The notes under the pieces: generated by a model
The model's input: only the letters and a program-made list of their open reading frames with translations
What the model was told of the DNA's origin: nothing
Databases searched by the model: none
Made by a program: the position numbers and the translations under genes
Assembly (NCBI GenBank): GCA_031841125.1
Contig: JAJSSI010000017.1
Span: forward strand, 228,213 to 292,212
Reading direction: 5' to 3'
DNA: 64,000 bases
From: Acanthococcus lagerstroemiae
Lineage: Eukaryota; Arthropoda; Insecta; Hemiptera; Eriococcidae
In this document: positions 1 to 10,419 of the stretch, piece after piece
Position numbering within the stretch: position 1 is the first letter of the stretch
Layout: every line of letters starts with the position of its first letter

Positions 1-2
1 AC

Positions 3-152
3 GACGACGACCACAGCCCGTTTGCCACCGACGTCGACTTTACGTTCGACGTATTCGACGTTGATACCGTTGTCGCGCCGTCGATGCTCGACCTCGTCGT
101 CGTCGTGTCGAGATACGCAAAAACCGAGTTATATAGAAAACTCGATGCGTAA
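3..152 (+). CDS. 3' end of an unknown gene, cut by the window edge
   Basis: A frame entering from the left edge runs 49 codons from base 3 to a TAA at 150-152. The visible residues are Asp/Val/Thr-rich, then a short hydrophobic stretch and a Tyr/Arg/Lys-rich tail. No family is recognisable from so short a piece. The frame starting at base 1 is also open (to 303), but its Thr/Ser/Arg composition is what the shadow of an Asp/Val-rich frame looks like in this genome, so I prefer the base-3 frame. The start lies outside the window. Confidence 0.45.
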   Translation, partial: DDDHSPFATDVDFTFDVFDVDTVVAPSMLDLVVVVSRYAKTELYRKLDA

Positions 153-771
153 CGAGGGCGGCAATTACGTTAAAAGGGTCGACAACAACGATATCGATAA
201 ATCTTATGAAGAAAACATCGACCAATCAATCGCCATTCGACAACGAGCTCTATCCATATTAAATAGTCGCAAAGTATTGTATTTACTTGTGGAGTATAGA
301 TAGATTGAAAATGTGTTTTGAGACGCGACTCGATCGTTGAATAATACGACAAAGTCGGGAGGAAAAAAAAATACCGAATTCGTATACGAGCACGGATAAG
401 AATTAGTTGAAAAGAATAAAAACGAGCGAACGACCATCGTGATAAATTTTTCATCGATCTTATTATCGTGTGTCTATAACCATCGTCGACCTCCCGTTTC
501 GACTATCGGCATCGAGATTTTATTATAAAATTTGACGCGCAAAAAAAATATATTCTATCCGACGCTGTTCTTTACTCGTTGCTAAATCGATTTCGTAATA
601 ACGGCGTAGTCATCGTTATCGTCGTCGACGTATTCTTCGCCGCATCATCATCGTCATCATCATCGTTGCCCTCGTCGTCGATATAATTGTCGCTTATTCG
701 TGACTACCCGTCCATCTGAACGCGCACGTACACACACGTTCATCGACGACGCATACATCGTGCCGTAAAAA
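153..771. other. Intergenic stretch without a convincing gene
   Basis: About 620 bases lie between the left-edge gene and the first complete gene. The possible frames here (up to about 94 codons) have erratic composition and no hydrophobic or motif pattern. The right part is rich in CGT/CAT triplets and the middle in short A/T runs, including an AT-rich patch near 525-560. It presumably holds the upstream region of the 772 gene. I see no early-promoter motif, hairpin or RNA gene. Confidence 0.4.
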
Positions 772-1143
772 ATGACCACAGCACCGGGTCGAATGTCGTC
801 GATGACGCAGAATATGCGATCGACGATAAATTCGGCGTTACTGCGAAATTGCGATAATATGGAAGTACCGTTGAAACGGGCCAACATCATTACTCTATTG
901 TCGGCCATAATAACGATTATTTTGGTATTGTTTTTGTACCTGTTTAATCGTTACTACACCGTGCCGGACGGTGATCAAGAAAAACGTAAACGAAAAGAGA
1001 GAATCATCGGTATAGCCTGGTGGGTACTCGTCGTATTTTCCACGATAACCGTATTGAGTTCGGGATACATGTATCCGAATGTCAAAAAAGTGATCGAATG
1101 CGTCTCGAATATGACCGCAGGTGGAGGCGGCGGAGGTAATTGA
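772..1143 (+). CDS. Small two-pass membrane protein
   Basis: This 123-residue protein has two strongly hydrophobic segments, at about residues 38-61 and 80-101, separated by a short Lys/Arg-rich loop. The N-terminus is Met/Ser/Thr-rich and the C-terminus ends in a run of glycines. That layout fits a small integral membrane protein, and in this lineage such proteins are often virion-envelope or nuclear-membrane components, but I do not recognise the family. Its TGA overlaps the ATG of the next frame (TGATG at 1141-1145), which could couple it to the lef-4 reading frame. The ATG at 772 has an A-rich context. Confidence 0.6.
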   Translation: MTTAPGRMSSMTQNMRSTINSALLRNCDNMEVPLKRANIITLLSAIITIILVLFLYLFNRYYTVPDGDQEKRKRKERIIGIAWWVLVVFSTITVLSSGYMYPNVKKVIECVSNMTAGGGGGGN

Positions 1144-1382
1144 TGAAACGATTATACGTAATTTTGTTTTTTTTTATCTTAGCATACGTGTGCACGCGTA
1201 CCCGTAATAAAACTTCATACGTCGAGTGTTCTTCGTCGTACGCGGTCGAGTTTTTTTGTCTTTTTACGAATCACATAATCAGACTTTTGTTGTTATCGGC
1301 GTCGACGATCGATCATCAACGGCGAGGCGATCGTTATATTTATCGACATTTACGCCTTGGATCGGTAGTAATTGGGAAAAAA

Positions 1383-3269
1383 ATGTCGAATCATCCCGGT
1401 GAAAATGGAAGTTTGGAATTCGAATCGACGTTTAAAATCGGTATAGATCGAGAATTGTACGACGAATACGCGTTAAAATTCGACCTCGATTCGTGCCCGA
1501 AATACAACGAGGACGACGACGCGAATAAAGATTCCAACGGTAATAACAAAGACGACGACGACGTAGACAGCGGTAACGGTAACGATAATGCCAATGACGA
1601 CGACAAGTATAATCATCGTTGTCGTCACCGCCATTGTCGTCGTAGTAGTCGTAACGTCCAACGCCCCAGATACGTGCGATCGGAAAATTGTATATTACAC
1701 TTTGACGACGACACGCGCATCAGCGAATGTCGACACGAGCGGAAAATCATTAAACGTTCCAAACGCGCGGCTTTATTTTGCGACGACGTGTTTTACCCGA
1801 TAGTTCGTACCGTGGCCAGCGAGAAATTGATCGATCTTGGCGCGTACGCGTTCACGCCGAAAATCATAAAATTTACGCATCGTCGCGTTCTCAGACCGAC
1901 GCGCGAGCACGTGCGCAAAGTACTCGTCGCGTTCGCCGATCGGCATTCGTTGGATCGCGAGCTCGTCGACGATTACGCGACATCGCTGCGATTTCGACTG
2001 TCGCTCGACGAAGAGAACACAAAATACGGCGTCTCGTTGTATCTGAATTGCGAAGTCGAGTACGCCGGCAACGCGTCCATAGGCGACGTTTACGTCTTCG
2101 AAACTCTGTTGGTGCGCGTGTTTCGCGATTATTTGGTTCACGCGAGATTACGCTCTCGATGCCGCGGCGTTGACTATCAGCCGTTGACGGCGACCGAACT
2201 GTTTGCCAGCATCAATCCGAAAGTTCAGTTATTCACGGCGTTCGACGTTCGCGAGGATTATTTGTGGGCTCCGAAATGGAACGGCGTGTCGGCCAAATTC
2301 ATGAAGATTGGCGCAAAATTTCTCGTCTGGCCGGATCTCTCGCCTCTACAGACCATCGACGTGGACGCGACGAGTTACGATTCGAGTTTCGACAAAATCG
2401 ACAATTACGCGCTTCAGGTCGAGCTCATGCGAGACAACGTTTTGGTGATCGTTCACGTGATTTCGATAAAGGTCGACGGTAGACTCTACTACGTGGATTT
2501 GTACAATAATTTGGCGTTTCTTCGACGCATGTACGACGAGCTGAACGACAAACGTTTCGGTAATTACGTGGTAAAAGTGCAACGTTATTATCGATCGAGT
2601 TTGCCGTTGAATTTCGATTTACGCGACGGGCTCTACGACGGACTGATTATCTATCAAAACGGCAAATACATAAAATGGAAACAACCGACCATCGACGCCA
2701 TATATTTGGGCAACGACGAATGGTACATCGGCTCGATGTCGGGAACGAAGAACGAAACTTGTACAACCACCGACGCCACTACCACTAATGGTGGTCGTCG
2801 ATACGTCATCGTGCGCACGGCAAAAAACGATTTTTCAAAAACGCCGACGTTATCCGAATCACTCGCCGTTTTGCCGCCACAGCCATCGATCTCGTCGTCA
2901 TTGTCGTCTACGGCCACGATTGAAAGTCAATCGCTTTCGCCGAACGCTATTATCGATTCGTCGCCAACAACGTCGATGACGACAGCCACAGCATTACGAC
3001 CACGACAACGACGATCAAAGGCTGCATTGGCGACGACCACCACCACCGTGTCTTCATTGCCGATAAATCAGACCGACGCGACGATGATTAAAAAGAATAT
3101 AGATTTTAATAAAGGCAAAGTGTACGAATTATCGGCAAATTACGAGGTCATACGCGAACGCAACGATCGCGCGTGTAGCGCTACGTACGAGCAGTATTTG
3201 GAATTTGTGAAACACGTAAATTTACTACGACGTTGTATTTCTTCGTTATTGCACGAGCGACAACGATAA
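1383..3269 (+). CDS. lef-4: LEF-4-like mRNA capping subunit of the viral RNA polymerase
   Basis: LEF-4 is one of the four subunits of the baculovirus-type RNA polymerase and combines RNA 5'-triphosphatase with guanylyltransferase activity. The guanylyltransferase signature is visible: motif I as Lys-Trp-Asn-Gly around residue 298 (the Lys would take the GMP), a motif III-like stretch (VISIKVDGRLYY), motif IV as DGLIIY and motif V as IKWKQPTID. The N-terminal half has paired Glu residues (LEFES near the start, later NCEVEY) like the metal-binding glutamates of viral and fungal-type triphosphatases. The first ~110 residues include an Asp/Asn spacer and the C-terminus carries a Ser/Thr linker. 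The frame is open from an ATG at 1143, adding 80 residues with a hydrophobic start; I take 1383 because the family-like region begins there. Confidence 0.8.
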   Translation: MSNHPGENGSLEFESTFKIGIDRELYDEYALKFDLDSCPKYNEDDDANKDSNGNNKDDDDVDSGNGNDNANDDDKYNHRCRHRHCRRSSRNVQRPRYVRSENCILHFDDDTRISECRHERKIIKRSKRAALFCDDVFYPIVRTVASEKLIDLGAYAFTPKIIKFTHRRVLRPTREHVRKVLVAFADRHSLDRELVDDYATSLRFRLSLDEENTKYGVSLYLNCEVEYAGNASIGDVYVFETLLVRVFRDYLVHARLRSRCRGVDYQPLTATELFASINPKVQLFTAFDVREDYLWAPKWNGVSAKFMKIGAKFLVWPDLSPLQTIDVDATSYDSSFDKIDNYALQVELMRDNVLVIVHVISIKVDGRLYYVDLYNNLAFLRRMYDELNDKRFGNYVVKVQRYYRSSLPLNFDLRDGLYDGLIIYQNGKYIKWKQPTIDAIYLGNDEWYIGSMSGTKNETCTTTDATTTNGGRRYVIVRTAKNDFSKTPTLSESLAVLPPQPSISSSLSSTATIESQSLSPNAIIDSSPTTSMTTATALRPRQRRSKAALATTTTTVSSLPINQTDATMIKKNIDFNKGKVYELSANYEVIRERNDRACSATYEQYLEFVKHVNLLRRCISSLLHERQR

Positions 3270-3417
3270 TGACGACGACAACAACGACGACGACAGCGGT
3301 AACAGCAGCGGCAGCAACAACAACGAAAACAATGACAAATATTGTATTCGAATTCGATAAATATAATTTTTTTTTCATCTTTCAATATAGTGTAAATTTT
3401 TATATAATTTCGTTTCA

Positions 3418-4569
3418 ATGTTTCCCAAAAATCACGCCTTTATCACCAACTCTTACGACGTGTACGACGAATCGATTTTTACGAATGGTCGGGTTTTCGC
3501 GCGATACATTACGACGAAAAACGGCCCGAGTAAGGTGTACGCGACTAATAGAGTCGACAAATTATTAATCGAGACTCGTTGGAAAAGATCGACGACGATC
3601 GAGTGTTCGCTCAAAAATGAATTGTCGATTAATTCGCGCGATAAATGCGCGATCGTTAGCGTGTCCACACTCGATCCGTGCAATCGATCGATCGGCTATG
3701 TGGCTCCTCGATACACGCCGTTTATCGTGCGCGACGATTTAATAGATACCGTTTCAATTGAAAGTACGATCGAGGAAGAATACGAGGAGGATCGAAAGAA
3801 TAATGAGAAACGCAAAATAGCGCCTTTATCGTTAAAATTGTACGATACGGAAATCAGAGACGAACTAGTGCTCGATATCAATTCCAACTTGAACGCGCTC
3901 GAATCCGCGTTATTATTAAAATATTATTCGTTAGCATCGGCGTACGAGGATGATGACGACGACGACGACAACAACGACGGTAATAACGTCGAACGTGTCG
4001 TCTACGGCAAAAACGATGATATACTTAACAACGACGAAACGACGAATCGAGTTGACGATGATGTAAACGCCGATGGCACAGCCAAGGGTCGTCGTTTTAT
4101 CGGGGCAAATGATAAATTTTACGGCACGTTCTCTATAAATAAGTACATACACGTTACACCGTCTTTGTATTATTACGTTAGACGTTATTTTCGCGCGTCG
4201 TACGACAATTCGTGCTACGGTCGATCTTTGAAAAGCGGTGGTGGCGACGGTAATGCGGCGGCGACGACAGCAGCAGCAACGAGAACGGGAGTCGCGCTTT
4301 TACAAAATCGACGTTGGTTCAAATTTATAGATCTGCACGCCGTTCGTCCTGATTGTAACGGAGAGTATAAACAATCGTGGCGACTGTGGTCCGCCAACGA
4401 ACGCGACGACGATAATCATAATAATAACTACGAGGACAACAATAACAACGAATATTATCGTTACGAAGACAACGACGATAATGGGAATTTATTCGACAAT
4501 TACGATATTATTTACGAATCGATGAAACGTCGTCGTGGTATTAAAAATTTTAGTCGTAGATTATTTTGA
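3418..4569 (+). CDS. Unknown protein with Asp/Asn-rich inserts
   Basis: This 383-residue protein has an ordered-looking N-terminal part (about 1-165) and a second one (about 225-330, with a Tyr-rich stretch), separated by an Asp/Asn insert near 180-215 and followed by another Asn/Asp/Tyr tail. There is no signal peptide or membrane segment. I recognise no family. It follows lef-4 on the same strand after about 150 bases, and its 3' end faces that of odv-e66 across about 70 bases, so the two genes converge. Confidence 0.6.
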   Translation: MFPKNHAFITNSYDVYDESIFTNGRVFARYITTKNGPSKVYATNRVDKLLIETRWKRSTTIECSLKNELSINSRDKCAIVSVSTLDPCNRSIGYVAPRYTPFIVRDDLIDTVSIESTIEEEYEEDRKNNEKRKIAPLSLKLYDTEIRDELVLDINSNLNALESALLLKYYSLASAYEDDDDDDDNNDGNNVERVVYGKNDDILNNDETTNRVDDDVNADGTAKGRRFIGANDKFYGTFSINKYIHVTPSLYYYVRRYFRASYDNSCYGRSLKSGGGDGNAAATTAAATRTGVALLQNRRWFKFIDLHAVRPDCNGEYKQSWRLWSANERDDDNHNNNYEDNNNNEYYRYEDNDDNGNLFDNYDIIYESMKRRRGIKNFSRRLF

Positions 4570-4642
4570 ATTTTTTTTCAATCATCATTATTATTTTCGT
4601 TATCGCGCCGTTGGTGTGATGGTGAGAAGAAAAAAAAAGAAA

Positions 4643-7600
4643 TCATTTAATCCATTGATTTTCATCGACGTCGAATTTAAAACTATATTTTTTCCCATTA
4701 TAAGCGACATACAGCATTTCTTTTTCCATGATGTCGTGCCTTACCGCCGCGTAAACTTTACTCTTTTTCATCAACACGATGGCGTTATCGTCCGCCTCGA
4801 CGATACTCAAGGTTTTCGTGTCTTCCAGATACATCGGTAAATCGAGTTCATCGTTTCGCGCCTCGCTTACCAATACGACGTTATTAACGAGACCCGTTGC
4901 GGTCGTATTACCCGATAATGACGACGACGACAACGATGCGGTTGCCGTAGCAGTAACAGCGGCCATCGACGACGACGACGACGGTGGCGATCCAAACATA
5001 TCCGTTCGAAATGTTCTCGTTTCGTTCGGTTTTATAACGTGGTCTTTCATATTTAAATCGGTAAATTTCAATTCTCGTGTATCGTCCATATTTTTGGCGC
5101 GTATCAAGATTTTTATTTTCTCTTTTTCCATATCCACGACGATCAATTCGGTCACCTCGTACGGACCAAATTCCTGTATCTGATAGGTCTGGTACAGACA
5201 ACCGATTTTCGTAGTATTTCTCGGACTCTCGGAATCGGGTATAGTGCACGCGAACACGGCGCTATTTGCTTTTTGCGGATAGTACAATTCGACGGTTTTT
5301 TTCGGCGACATTTCCACGTACGCGTTCTCATTGTAGGTGAACGCGCCGGGAAAGTAACCTTTCAGAGGAGAAACTTTGTCCTGAATAGTGTACCATTTGC
5401 GCTGCTGCACCCAGTGTTGGGCGTAAATCGAATTTTTTTGATCGGCCACGTAATATCCCTGTCGTTTGTGAAGACCGCGCACGCTAAAGTAACGATTGAC
5501 CGTTTTGAAGACGAGCATAGAGGCGCACGGCATCACGAACACGCCGTACGGTGCGCCGGTTCGCGACTCGCACTCGTCGTTGGCGCGACGACCGAAACAA
5601 CCCACGTTGCCGAGATTTATGACCGGATGACAGACGATGTCGGTGATACTGTAATACAACGATATGTGCGTTTGACGCTCGTTCAGCGACGAATCGAGAA
5701 AGTAAATGGATCGCGCTCGCGGTCCCACGAATTCCTGGAGGGTATTAAATGACAAACTGCCGGCTCGCTTGCTACCGCCGTACGCAAAGTACGATAAGTC
5801 GCGATGCACGCCGTTATAGAAGGGCGCTTCTTGCATTTCCGGGAATAGAGCGAGACGGGCTCTGGTGTAGGCCGCAGATTTCAACGTTTCGGCGAGTTTA
5901 CCGGCCAACCGTCGACACAACAGCCAGACGGTCAGGGTGCACGCCTCGTACGACCGTTTTACGCGTCTACGCGTAAATAAATTCGGTTCCGGCAAATAAT
6001 TGTCGATGAACTTGACAATTTTGTCCGTATTTTTTGGCTCGTGCATCAGCAAGTATTGGCCAAACACGATCGGCATCATCAGCCCGAACGGATACCAATT
6101 TTTCGAATCACCCCACAAACACTCGTCCTCCAAATTCGAATCTTTAATTTTATCGAGTAGACGCTCGATCATGTCGTGAATGATGGCTTCGACGCGCTCG
6201 AATCCGGGCGTCGAGTCGGCTTTTCCTTTTTTATAACGTATCGTTAACGCGTAATGAATGTGCTTTAAAATAAATTCCAAAAACGTTTGTAAAGCGCCGT
6301 CGTTTCGAGTCCATTCGGTGAATAACGACCATTTCATGTCGTCGTTTTCGTTTTTTTCGTCGCTATGACCGATGACGCCGTCGTCGTCGTCGTTCTTATT
6401 TTTATTTTTATCGTCGGTTTTACGTTTCATTCGGTAATGCGCGAGATTGTCGTTGTCCGGTTGACTGACGTGCACGTTGTTGCGTCGAGCGCGATCGAGA
6501 TCCAAATACTTGTCTATCGGTATATTGGGCGGTATCGAGGTATCGGGTGGTTTTTGACGATCGTATCGGCCAACGTGTAATACTCGCGAATAATCCGTCA
6601 ACGCGCTAACCGCGCTTCCCTTACCGCCACTGGTTTGTAGCGATGGCGATTGAACCGCAGGTGGCGGCGGTGTTGATATCACCGCCATCATTGGGCTTGT
6701 CGTCGTCGTCGTATTTTTCGTATCGGCCGTGGTAACGCCTGCCGATGTCGATTGTTGTGCCGGCGGTGATGGCGATATCGTCACAACAGCTCCAGATGTT
6801 CCCGATTCGGTGGTGTTGCGCATCGTTACGATCGCCTCGGGTGGTTTCGATTTGCCGCCGCCGTCGTCGCCATCGCCGGGTGTTGTTTTACCGAATGACG
6901 TCGGGATCGATATCATCGACACCGCCATCATCGGCGTCTGCCCATCAACCTGCTGCGAAGATTTCGATTTTTCCTCCTGTTGTTGTTGCTGTTGTTTTTC
7001 CCATGTTTGTGGCTGCGACGATTTCGATTTTTCCTCCTGTTGTTGCTGTTGTTGTTTTTCCGATGTTTGTGGCTGCGACGATTTCGATTTTTCCTCCTGT
7101 TGTTGTTGCTGCTGTTTTTCCGATGTTTGTGGCTGCGACGATTTCGATTTTTCCTCCTGTTGTTGTTGCTGCTGTTTTTCCCATGTTTGTGGCTGCGGCG
7201 ATGATTGTATCGGAGATGACGTCTCCTGCGCCGGTCGCGTCGGTTCTTGCTGCGGTGGTTGTACCGGAGGCAATTCTACCCGTGATGGCTTTGTCGACGC
7301 TGGTGTTGGTGGTAGTGGTGGCGGTAACGGTTGTGGTGACGGTGATTCCATCCGCGTTGGTTTCATAGGCGGCGATTCCATCTGCGTTGGTGACGATACT
7401 TGCACCGGTTGCAATTGTACAGCAGGCGCTGATGTATCTTGCTGTAACGACGGTGGTGTTGGTTTTGTCTTTTTCTTCGTTATATTCGTCGACGACGACG
7501 ATGGTATCTGGATTTTCGATGATGGTGATGATGATGATGTCGGTGGTGGCGGCGGTGATTTACTTTTCAACGACGATTGTCCGTTATTCTGTTTTTTTTT

Positions 7601-7930
7601 TTCATCTTCCGACGTTTGATTGGACTTTGGTTTCGGATTCGATGACGAGGCTGACGACGTTTTGTTGTTCGTCGATGGTTGCGCCGTTGTGGCGGATGCC
7701 ATAGTAGACGATGACGATGAACGAGCCATTGCTGTCGGTTTTTTATTACGATAATACGTTAAATACACGATGCACGCGATCATAATTAAAATAAAAATCG
7801 TCACGTAAACGAACATCAAACTCGAAAACGACGATTTCAATGATCGTCCATCGACGCCGTTCACTGCCGCGTCGTAATATCTCCAATTGGTGCTCGTTGT
7901 CGCTTTTTCCGCTGTAGGGTTCGTGGCCAT
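4643..7930 (-). CDS. odv-e66: ODV-E66-like envelope polysaccharide lyase
   Basis: ODV-E66 is an occlusion-derived-virus envelope protein whose baculovirus members are chondroitin/hyaluronan lyases (PL23), thought to act on the peritrophic matrix or cell-surface glycans. This protein has 1095 residues against roughly 700 in baculoviruses. A single membrane anchor lies at about 38-60. A very long Pro/Ser/Gln/Thr linker (about 65-480) follows, and the lyase-like region fills the last ~600 residues. There I see the WYPFG...FGQYLL helix, a His-x7-Tyr pair (NGVHRDLSYFAY, about residue 706) at the spacing of the family's proposed catalytic pair, and NLGNVGCFGR. The linker contains four 20-residue repeats. 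Its start is 120 bases from that of the divergent membrane protein. Confidence 0.82.
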   Translation of the reverse strand: MATNPTAEKATTSTNWRYYDAAVNGVDGRSLKSSFSSLMFVYVTIFILIMIACIVYLTYYRNKKPTAMARSSSSSTMASATTAQPSTNNKTSSASSSNPKPKSNQTSEDEKKKQNNGQSSLKSKSPPPPPTSSSSPSSKIQIPSSSSTNITKKKTKPTPPSLQQDTSAPAVQLQPVQVSSPTQMESPPMKPTRMESPSPQPLPPPLPPTPASTKPSRVELPPVQPPQQEPTRPAQETSSPIQSSPQPQTWEKQQQQQQEEKSKSSQPQTSEKQQQQQQEEKSKSSQPQTSEKQQQQQQEEKSKSSQPQTWEKQQQQQQEEKSKSSQQVDGQTPMMAVSMISIPTSFGKTTPGDGDDGGGKSKPPEAIVTMRNTTESGTSGAVVTISPSPPAQQSTSAGVTTADTKNTTTTTSPMMAVISTPPPPAVQSPSLQTSGGKGSAVSALTDYSRVLHVGRYDRQKPPDTSIPPNIPIDKYLDLDRARRNNVHVSQPDNDNLAHYRMKRKTDDKNKNKNDDDDGVIGHSDEKNENDDMKWSLFTEWTRNDGALQTFLEFILKHIHYALTIRYKKGKADSTPGFERVEAIIHDMIERLLDKIKDSNLEDECLWGDSKNWYPFGLMMPIVFGQYLLMHEPKNTDKIVKFIDNYLPEPNLFTRRRVKRSYEACTLTVWLLCRRLAGKLAETLKSAAYTRARLALFPEMQEAPFYNGVHRDLSYFAYGGSKRAGSLSFNTLQEFVGPRARSIYFLDSSLNERQTHISLYYSITDIVCHPVINLGNVGCFGRRANDECESRTGAPYGVFVMPCASMLVFKTVNRYFSVRGLHKRQGYYVADQKNSIYAQHWVQQRKWYTIQDKVSPLKGYFPGAFTYNENAYVEMSPKKTVELYYPQKANSAVFACTIPDSESPRNTTKIGCLYQTYQIQEFGPYEVTELIVVDMEKEKIKILIRAKNMDDTRELKFTDLNMKDHVIKPNETRTFRTDMFGSPPSSSSSMAAVTATATASLSSSSLSGNTTATGLVNNVVLVSEARNDELDLPMYLEDTKTLSIVEADDNAIVLMKKSKVYAAVRHDIMEKEMLYVAYNGKKYSFKFDVDENQWIK
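6961..7200. repeat. Four tandem 60-base repeats inside odv-e66
   Basis: Four head-to-tail copies of a 60-base unit differ by only a few bases. They encode four 20-residue copies of a Gln-run plus Glu/Lys/Ser unit in the linker between the membrane anchor and the lyase region. The unit length is a multiple of three, so copy-number change keeps the frame. There are no unique spacers, so this is not a CRISPR array. Confidence 0.95.
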
Positions 7931-8050
7931 CGTGAATACGTTATAACGCGGTCGCGAAATTGGGTATTGGAAAATTTTCTCTATATCGAGTGTAATTTCT
8001 TTCCCGATATAGAGAGATGCTTCAGCGCATATCTATGTATATTGGAAAAA

Positions 8051-10306
8051 ATGAATTTCGCGTTATTAGTCGTACTCGTTTTTGTCGTAATAGCTATCGT
8101 GGCGTTGATTGCGACGTGTTTATCGAAATTATTAAAAAACGCCAACGATAAAAAACAACAATCGAACAAAGTGGATCGAAAAATCGAGCATAATGATGAC
8201 GCGATTGCGACGAACGATGACGACAAAGCCAATGGAGAAAAAACAAATACATTGACCGATATCGAAGAAAATACAAACCCGAAATACGATAATAATAATA
8301 ATGACGACGACGATAACGACGATCGTGCTGACGATAATGTCGGAGACGCGGATGATTCTATTAATATGACTTATAACGAAGACGAAAAATTGGACGCGTT
8401 ATTGTATAATAAATTTGGTAAAAAAAAAATGCAAAAGACAAACGTCGATGTCGTAATTCCGGACGAACGAAATAGAAAACAGAACACTAAAACGAAAAGA
8501 TCGCCATCGGCGATGTTCTCTTCGTCCTCAAATTTATCGTCGAATATTTCCCAAACGTCTTTACAATCTGTGTCGCCATTGACGATACCGCCACCATTAC
8601 CACCACCGACGTCTCTCCCGTTAACTTCGTCTTTATATCCGTCATTATCAACTCTGGCAGCGACAACGGTATCAAAATCTTCATCATCATCGCCATCAAT
8701 TGTCGACGAAGAATCCGATATTTTGATGAGCGGCGATATAAATTGGCGGCATTTAAAAAATTGCGCCGTCAAATACGCTTCCAAGTGCGATTTACTGAAT
8801 TTGCACAATAACGAAGAATCAACGGCCAGCATAATGTCGAATTCGTCGTTTACAAACGAGCGCGCGTATTCTTCGTTCAATAACGACGAGTACGCTCATA
8901 AATTGAAAATTTTGGGCAATTTGACTTCGAAAATGTTGGAGTTTCGAAACGATTACGAATTTCTCGGTACGAATAAATTGAAATTCACGCCCGACAATCG
9001 AGACGAAAAAGCTTCGAGATATTTCCGAGCGCACGATCGTTATTGTTCGAGGCGACAGCAACAACGAACGCGTCAACGACGACGGATTAATAAAAATGAC
9101 GCTCCTCGTTCGAGTGAAAACCATTATTCGACTCGATACAACGAATCTTCGTTCGAAAATTATTACGCGTTGACGAAATCCGACGACGGTCACGACAACG
9201 ATAATGCCGATATTGTTGCCGAAGATGATAAAGACGTCGAACGGACGCCGATAATAGGCAGCGGCGACGATGAAATCGACATCAACGACAACAAACGGCA
9301 ACGATATTCGAATAACGGAAACGATAATACACGACAACGCTGTAATTGTCGTCCTAGTTCCAGCATGTCTATAATAAAATTAATTCGCAACGTCGATGGT
9401 GCGAAATTTTATTACGCGGTGTACAAACAATATTCGTCGTTTATAACGACACCACCGCCCCCTTCGTTGTCGTCGTCTTCGTCGTTGCCGCCGTTGACGA
9501 TGTCGCGAAATGATATTGGAAAAAGTATCAAATTAGCGATGAAATTATTGAAAAGTAAATGCGTCGACGACCTGCCTTGTTTCGTGCTGGCGAAATTTAA
9601 TATACGCTCCTCGTCGTTTGGTAATACCGATTCATTTTATAAATACGAAAATCGCGATTATTGGTATAAAATTTTTGACAATAATTATTTTGTAGATCGC
9701 GACGAGACTTTGGCGTTAATCGTTTCGCGTTCTCTGTACGATCGACTCGAATATAAATTAGATTTTCCGGACGCGAATAACTTTCTAATTGAAATTCGAT
9801 GTAAACGCGTATCGAGCGAACCCGGTGTTTTTCCCAATAACAATTTTACGACATTTATCGAAGCTTCGTCGTCGCCATCGTCGTCTATGCTCACTCCATT
9901 CTCAATATCGGATAAGGATAATAATGGTAACGACAGCAACAACAACAGAAACGATAATTATAATAAGAGCGACGATAGAAATGATGATTACAACGACGAT
10001 GTCGACGATGACGTTTCGTCTATACGATCTATGAGTGAATCGAGCGTTCACGATATTACTGAACTTTGGGCGCATAATCGACCTGTCGATAAGAATAGGA
10101 CGAAGAAATCGATAGACGACGAAGACGGCGACGACGATAACGGCATTGGTAATGCCAGTGGATACTTTGACGACGACGATTTTTCTATTTTACCCAGCGC
10201 CCCGTCGTTTCAATTATTATTATTTGGTAGCGAACAACCGATAATGACGAGATTCCCGGAACCACCACCCAGCTATTCCAGCATCGTGAATGAAACAACT
10301 AAATGA
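8051..10306 (+). CDS. Membrane-anchored acidic protein ending in a PPxY motif
   Basis: This 751-residue protein starts with a hydrophobic segment (about 3-26) followed by Lys residues, so it probably has an N-terminal anchor with a cytosolic body. Most of the rest is Asp/Asn- and Ser/Pro-rich. More ordered patches occur at about 225-340 and 460-600, the latter around CVDDLPCFVLAKFN. The last 15 residues contain PEPPPSYSS, a PPxY motif of the kind viral proteins use to recruit NEDD4-family ubiquitin ligases and the ESCRT machinery. I recognise no family. I chose 8051 because it is an ATG directly before the hydrophobic segment; the open frame upstream begins without such a context. Confidence 0.65.
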   Translation: MNFALLVVLVFVVIAIVALIATCLSKLLKNANDKKQQSNKVDRKIEHNDDAIATNDDDKANGEKTNTLTDIEENTNPKYDNNNNDDDDNDDRADDNVGDADDSINMTYNEDEKLDALLYNKFGKKKMQKTNVDVVIPDERNRKQNTKTKRSPSAMFSSSSNLSSNISQTSLQSVSPLTIPPPLPPPTSLPLTSSLYPSLSTLAATTVSKSSSSSPSIVDEESDILMSGDINWRHLKNCAVKYASKCDLLNLHNNEESTASIMSNSSFTNERAYSSFNNDEYAHKLKILGNLTSKMLEFRNDYEFLGTNKLKFTPDNRDEKASRYFRAHDRYCSRRQQQRTRQRRRINKNDAPRSSENHYSTRYNESSFENYYALTKSDDGHDNDNADIVAEDDKDVERTPIIGSGDDEIDINDNKRQRYSNNGNDNTRQRCNCRPSSSMSIIKLIRNVDGAKFYYAVYKQYSSFITTPPPPSLSSSSSLPPLTMSRNDIGKSIKLAMKLLKSKCVDDLPCFVLAKFNIRSSSFGNTDSFYKYENRDYWYKIFDNNYFVDRDETLALIVSRSLYDRLEYKLDFPDANNFLIEIRCKRVSSEPGVFPNNNFTTFIEASSSPSSSMLTPFSISDKDNNGNDSNNNRNDNYNKSDDRNDDYNDDVDDDVSSIRSMSESSVHDITELWAHNRPVDKNRTKKSIDDEDGDDDNGIGNASGYFDDDDFSILPSAPSFQLLLFGSEQPIMTRFPEPPPSYSSIVNETTK

Positions 10307-10419
10307 CAACCGCTTCCATCGTATAACGACGACGACGTTACCACGAAGATCGAGATTTTTGAATTGTACTATGACGTTAAATGAAGAAATGAGAGAAAAA
10401 AAAAACAAACAATAACGCG

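Noticed and set aside
22..303. Plus-strand frame of 93 codons near the left edge
   Set aside because: Its Ser/Thr/Arg composition changes abruptly and it starts without context. The base-3 frame ending at 152 has the more natural composition for its first half.
6961..7200. Possible CRISPR-like array
   Set aside because: The units are contiguous with no unique spacers and encode an in-frame protein repeat.
6745..7619. Plus-strand frames opposite odv-e66 with Cys/Val/Leu runs
   Set aside because: They are antisense shadows of the repeat-rich linker, and their repeats are forced by the 60-base units.
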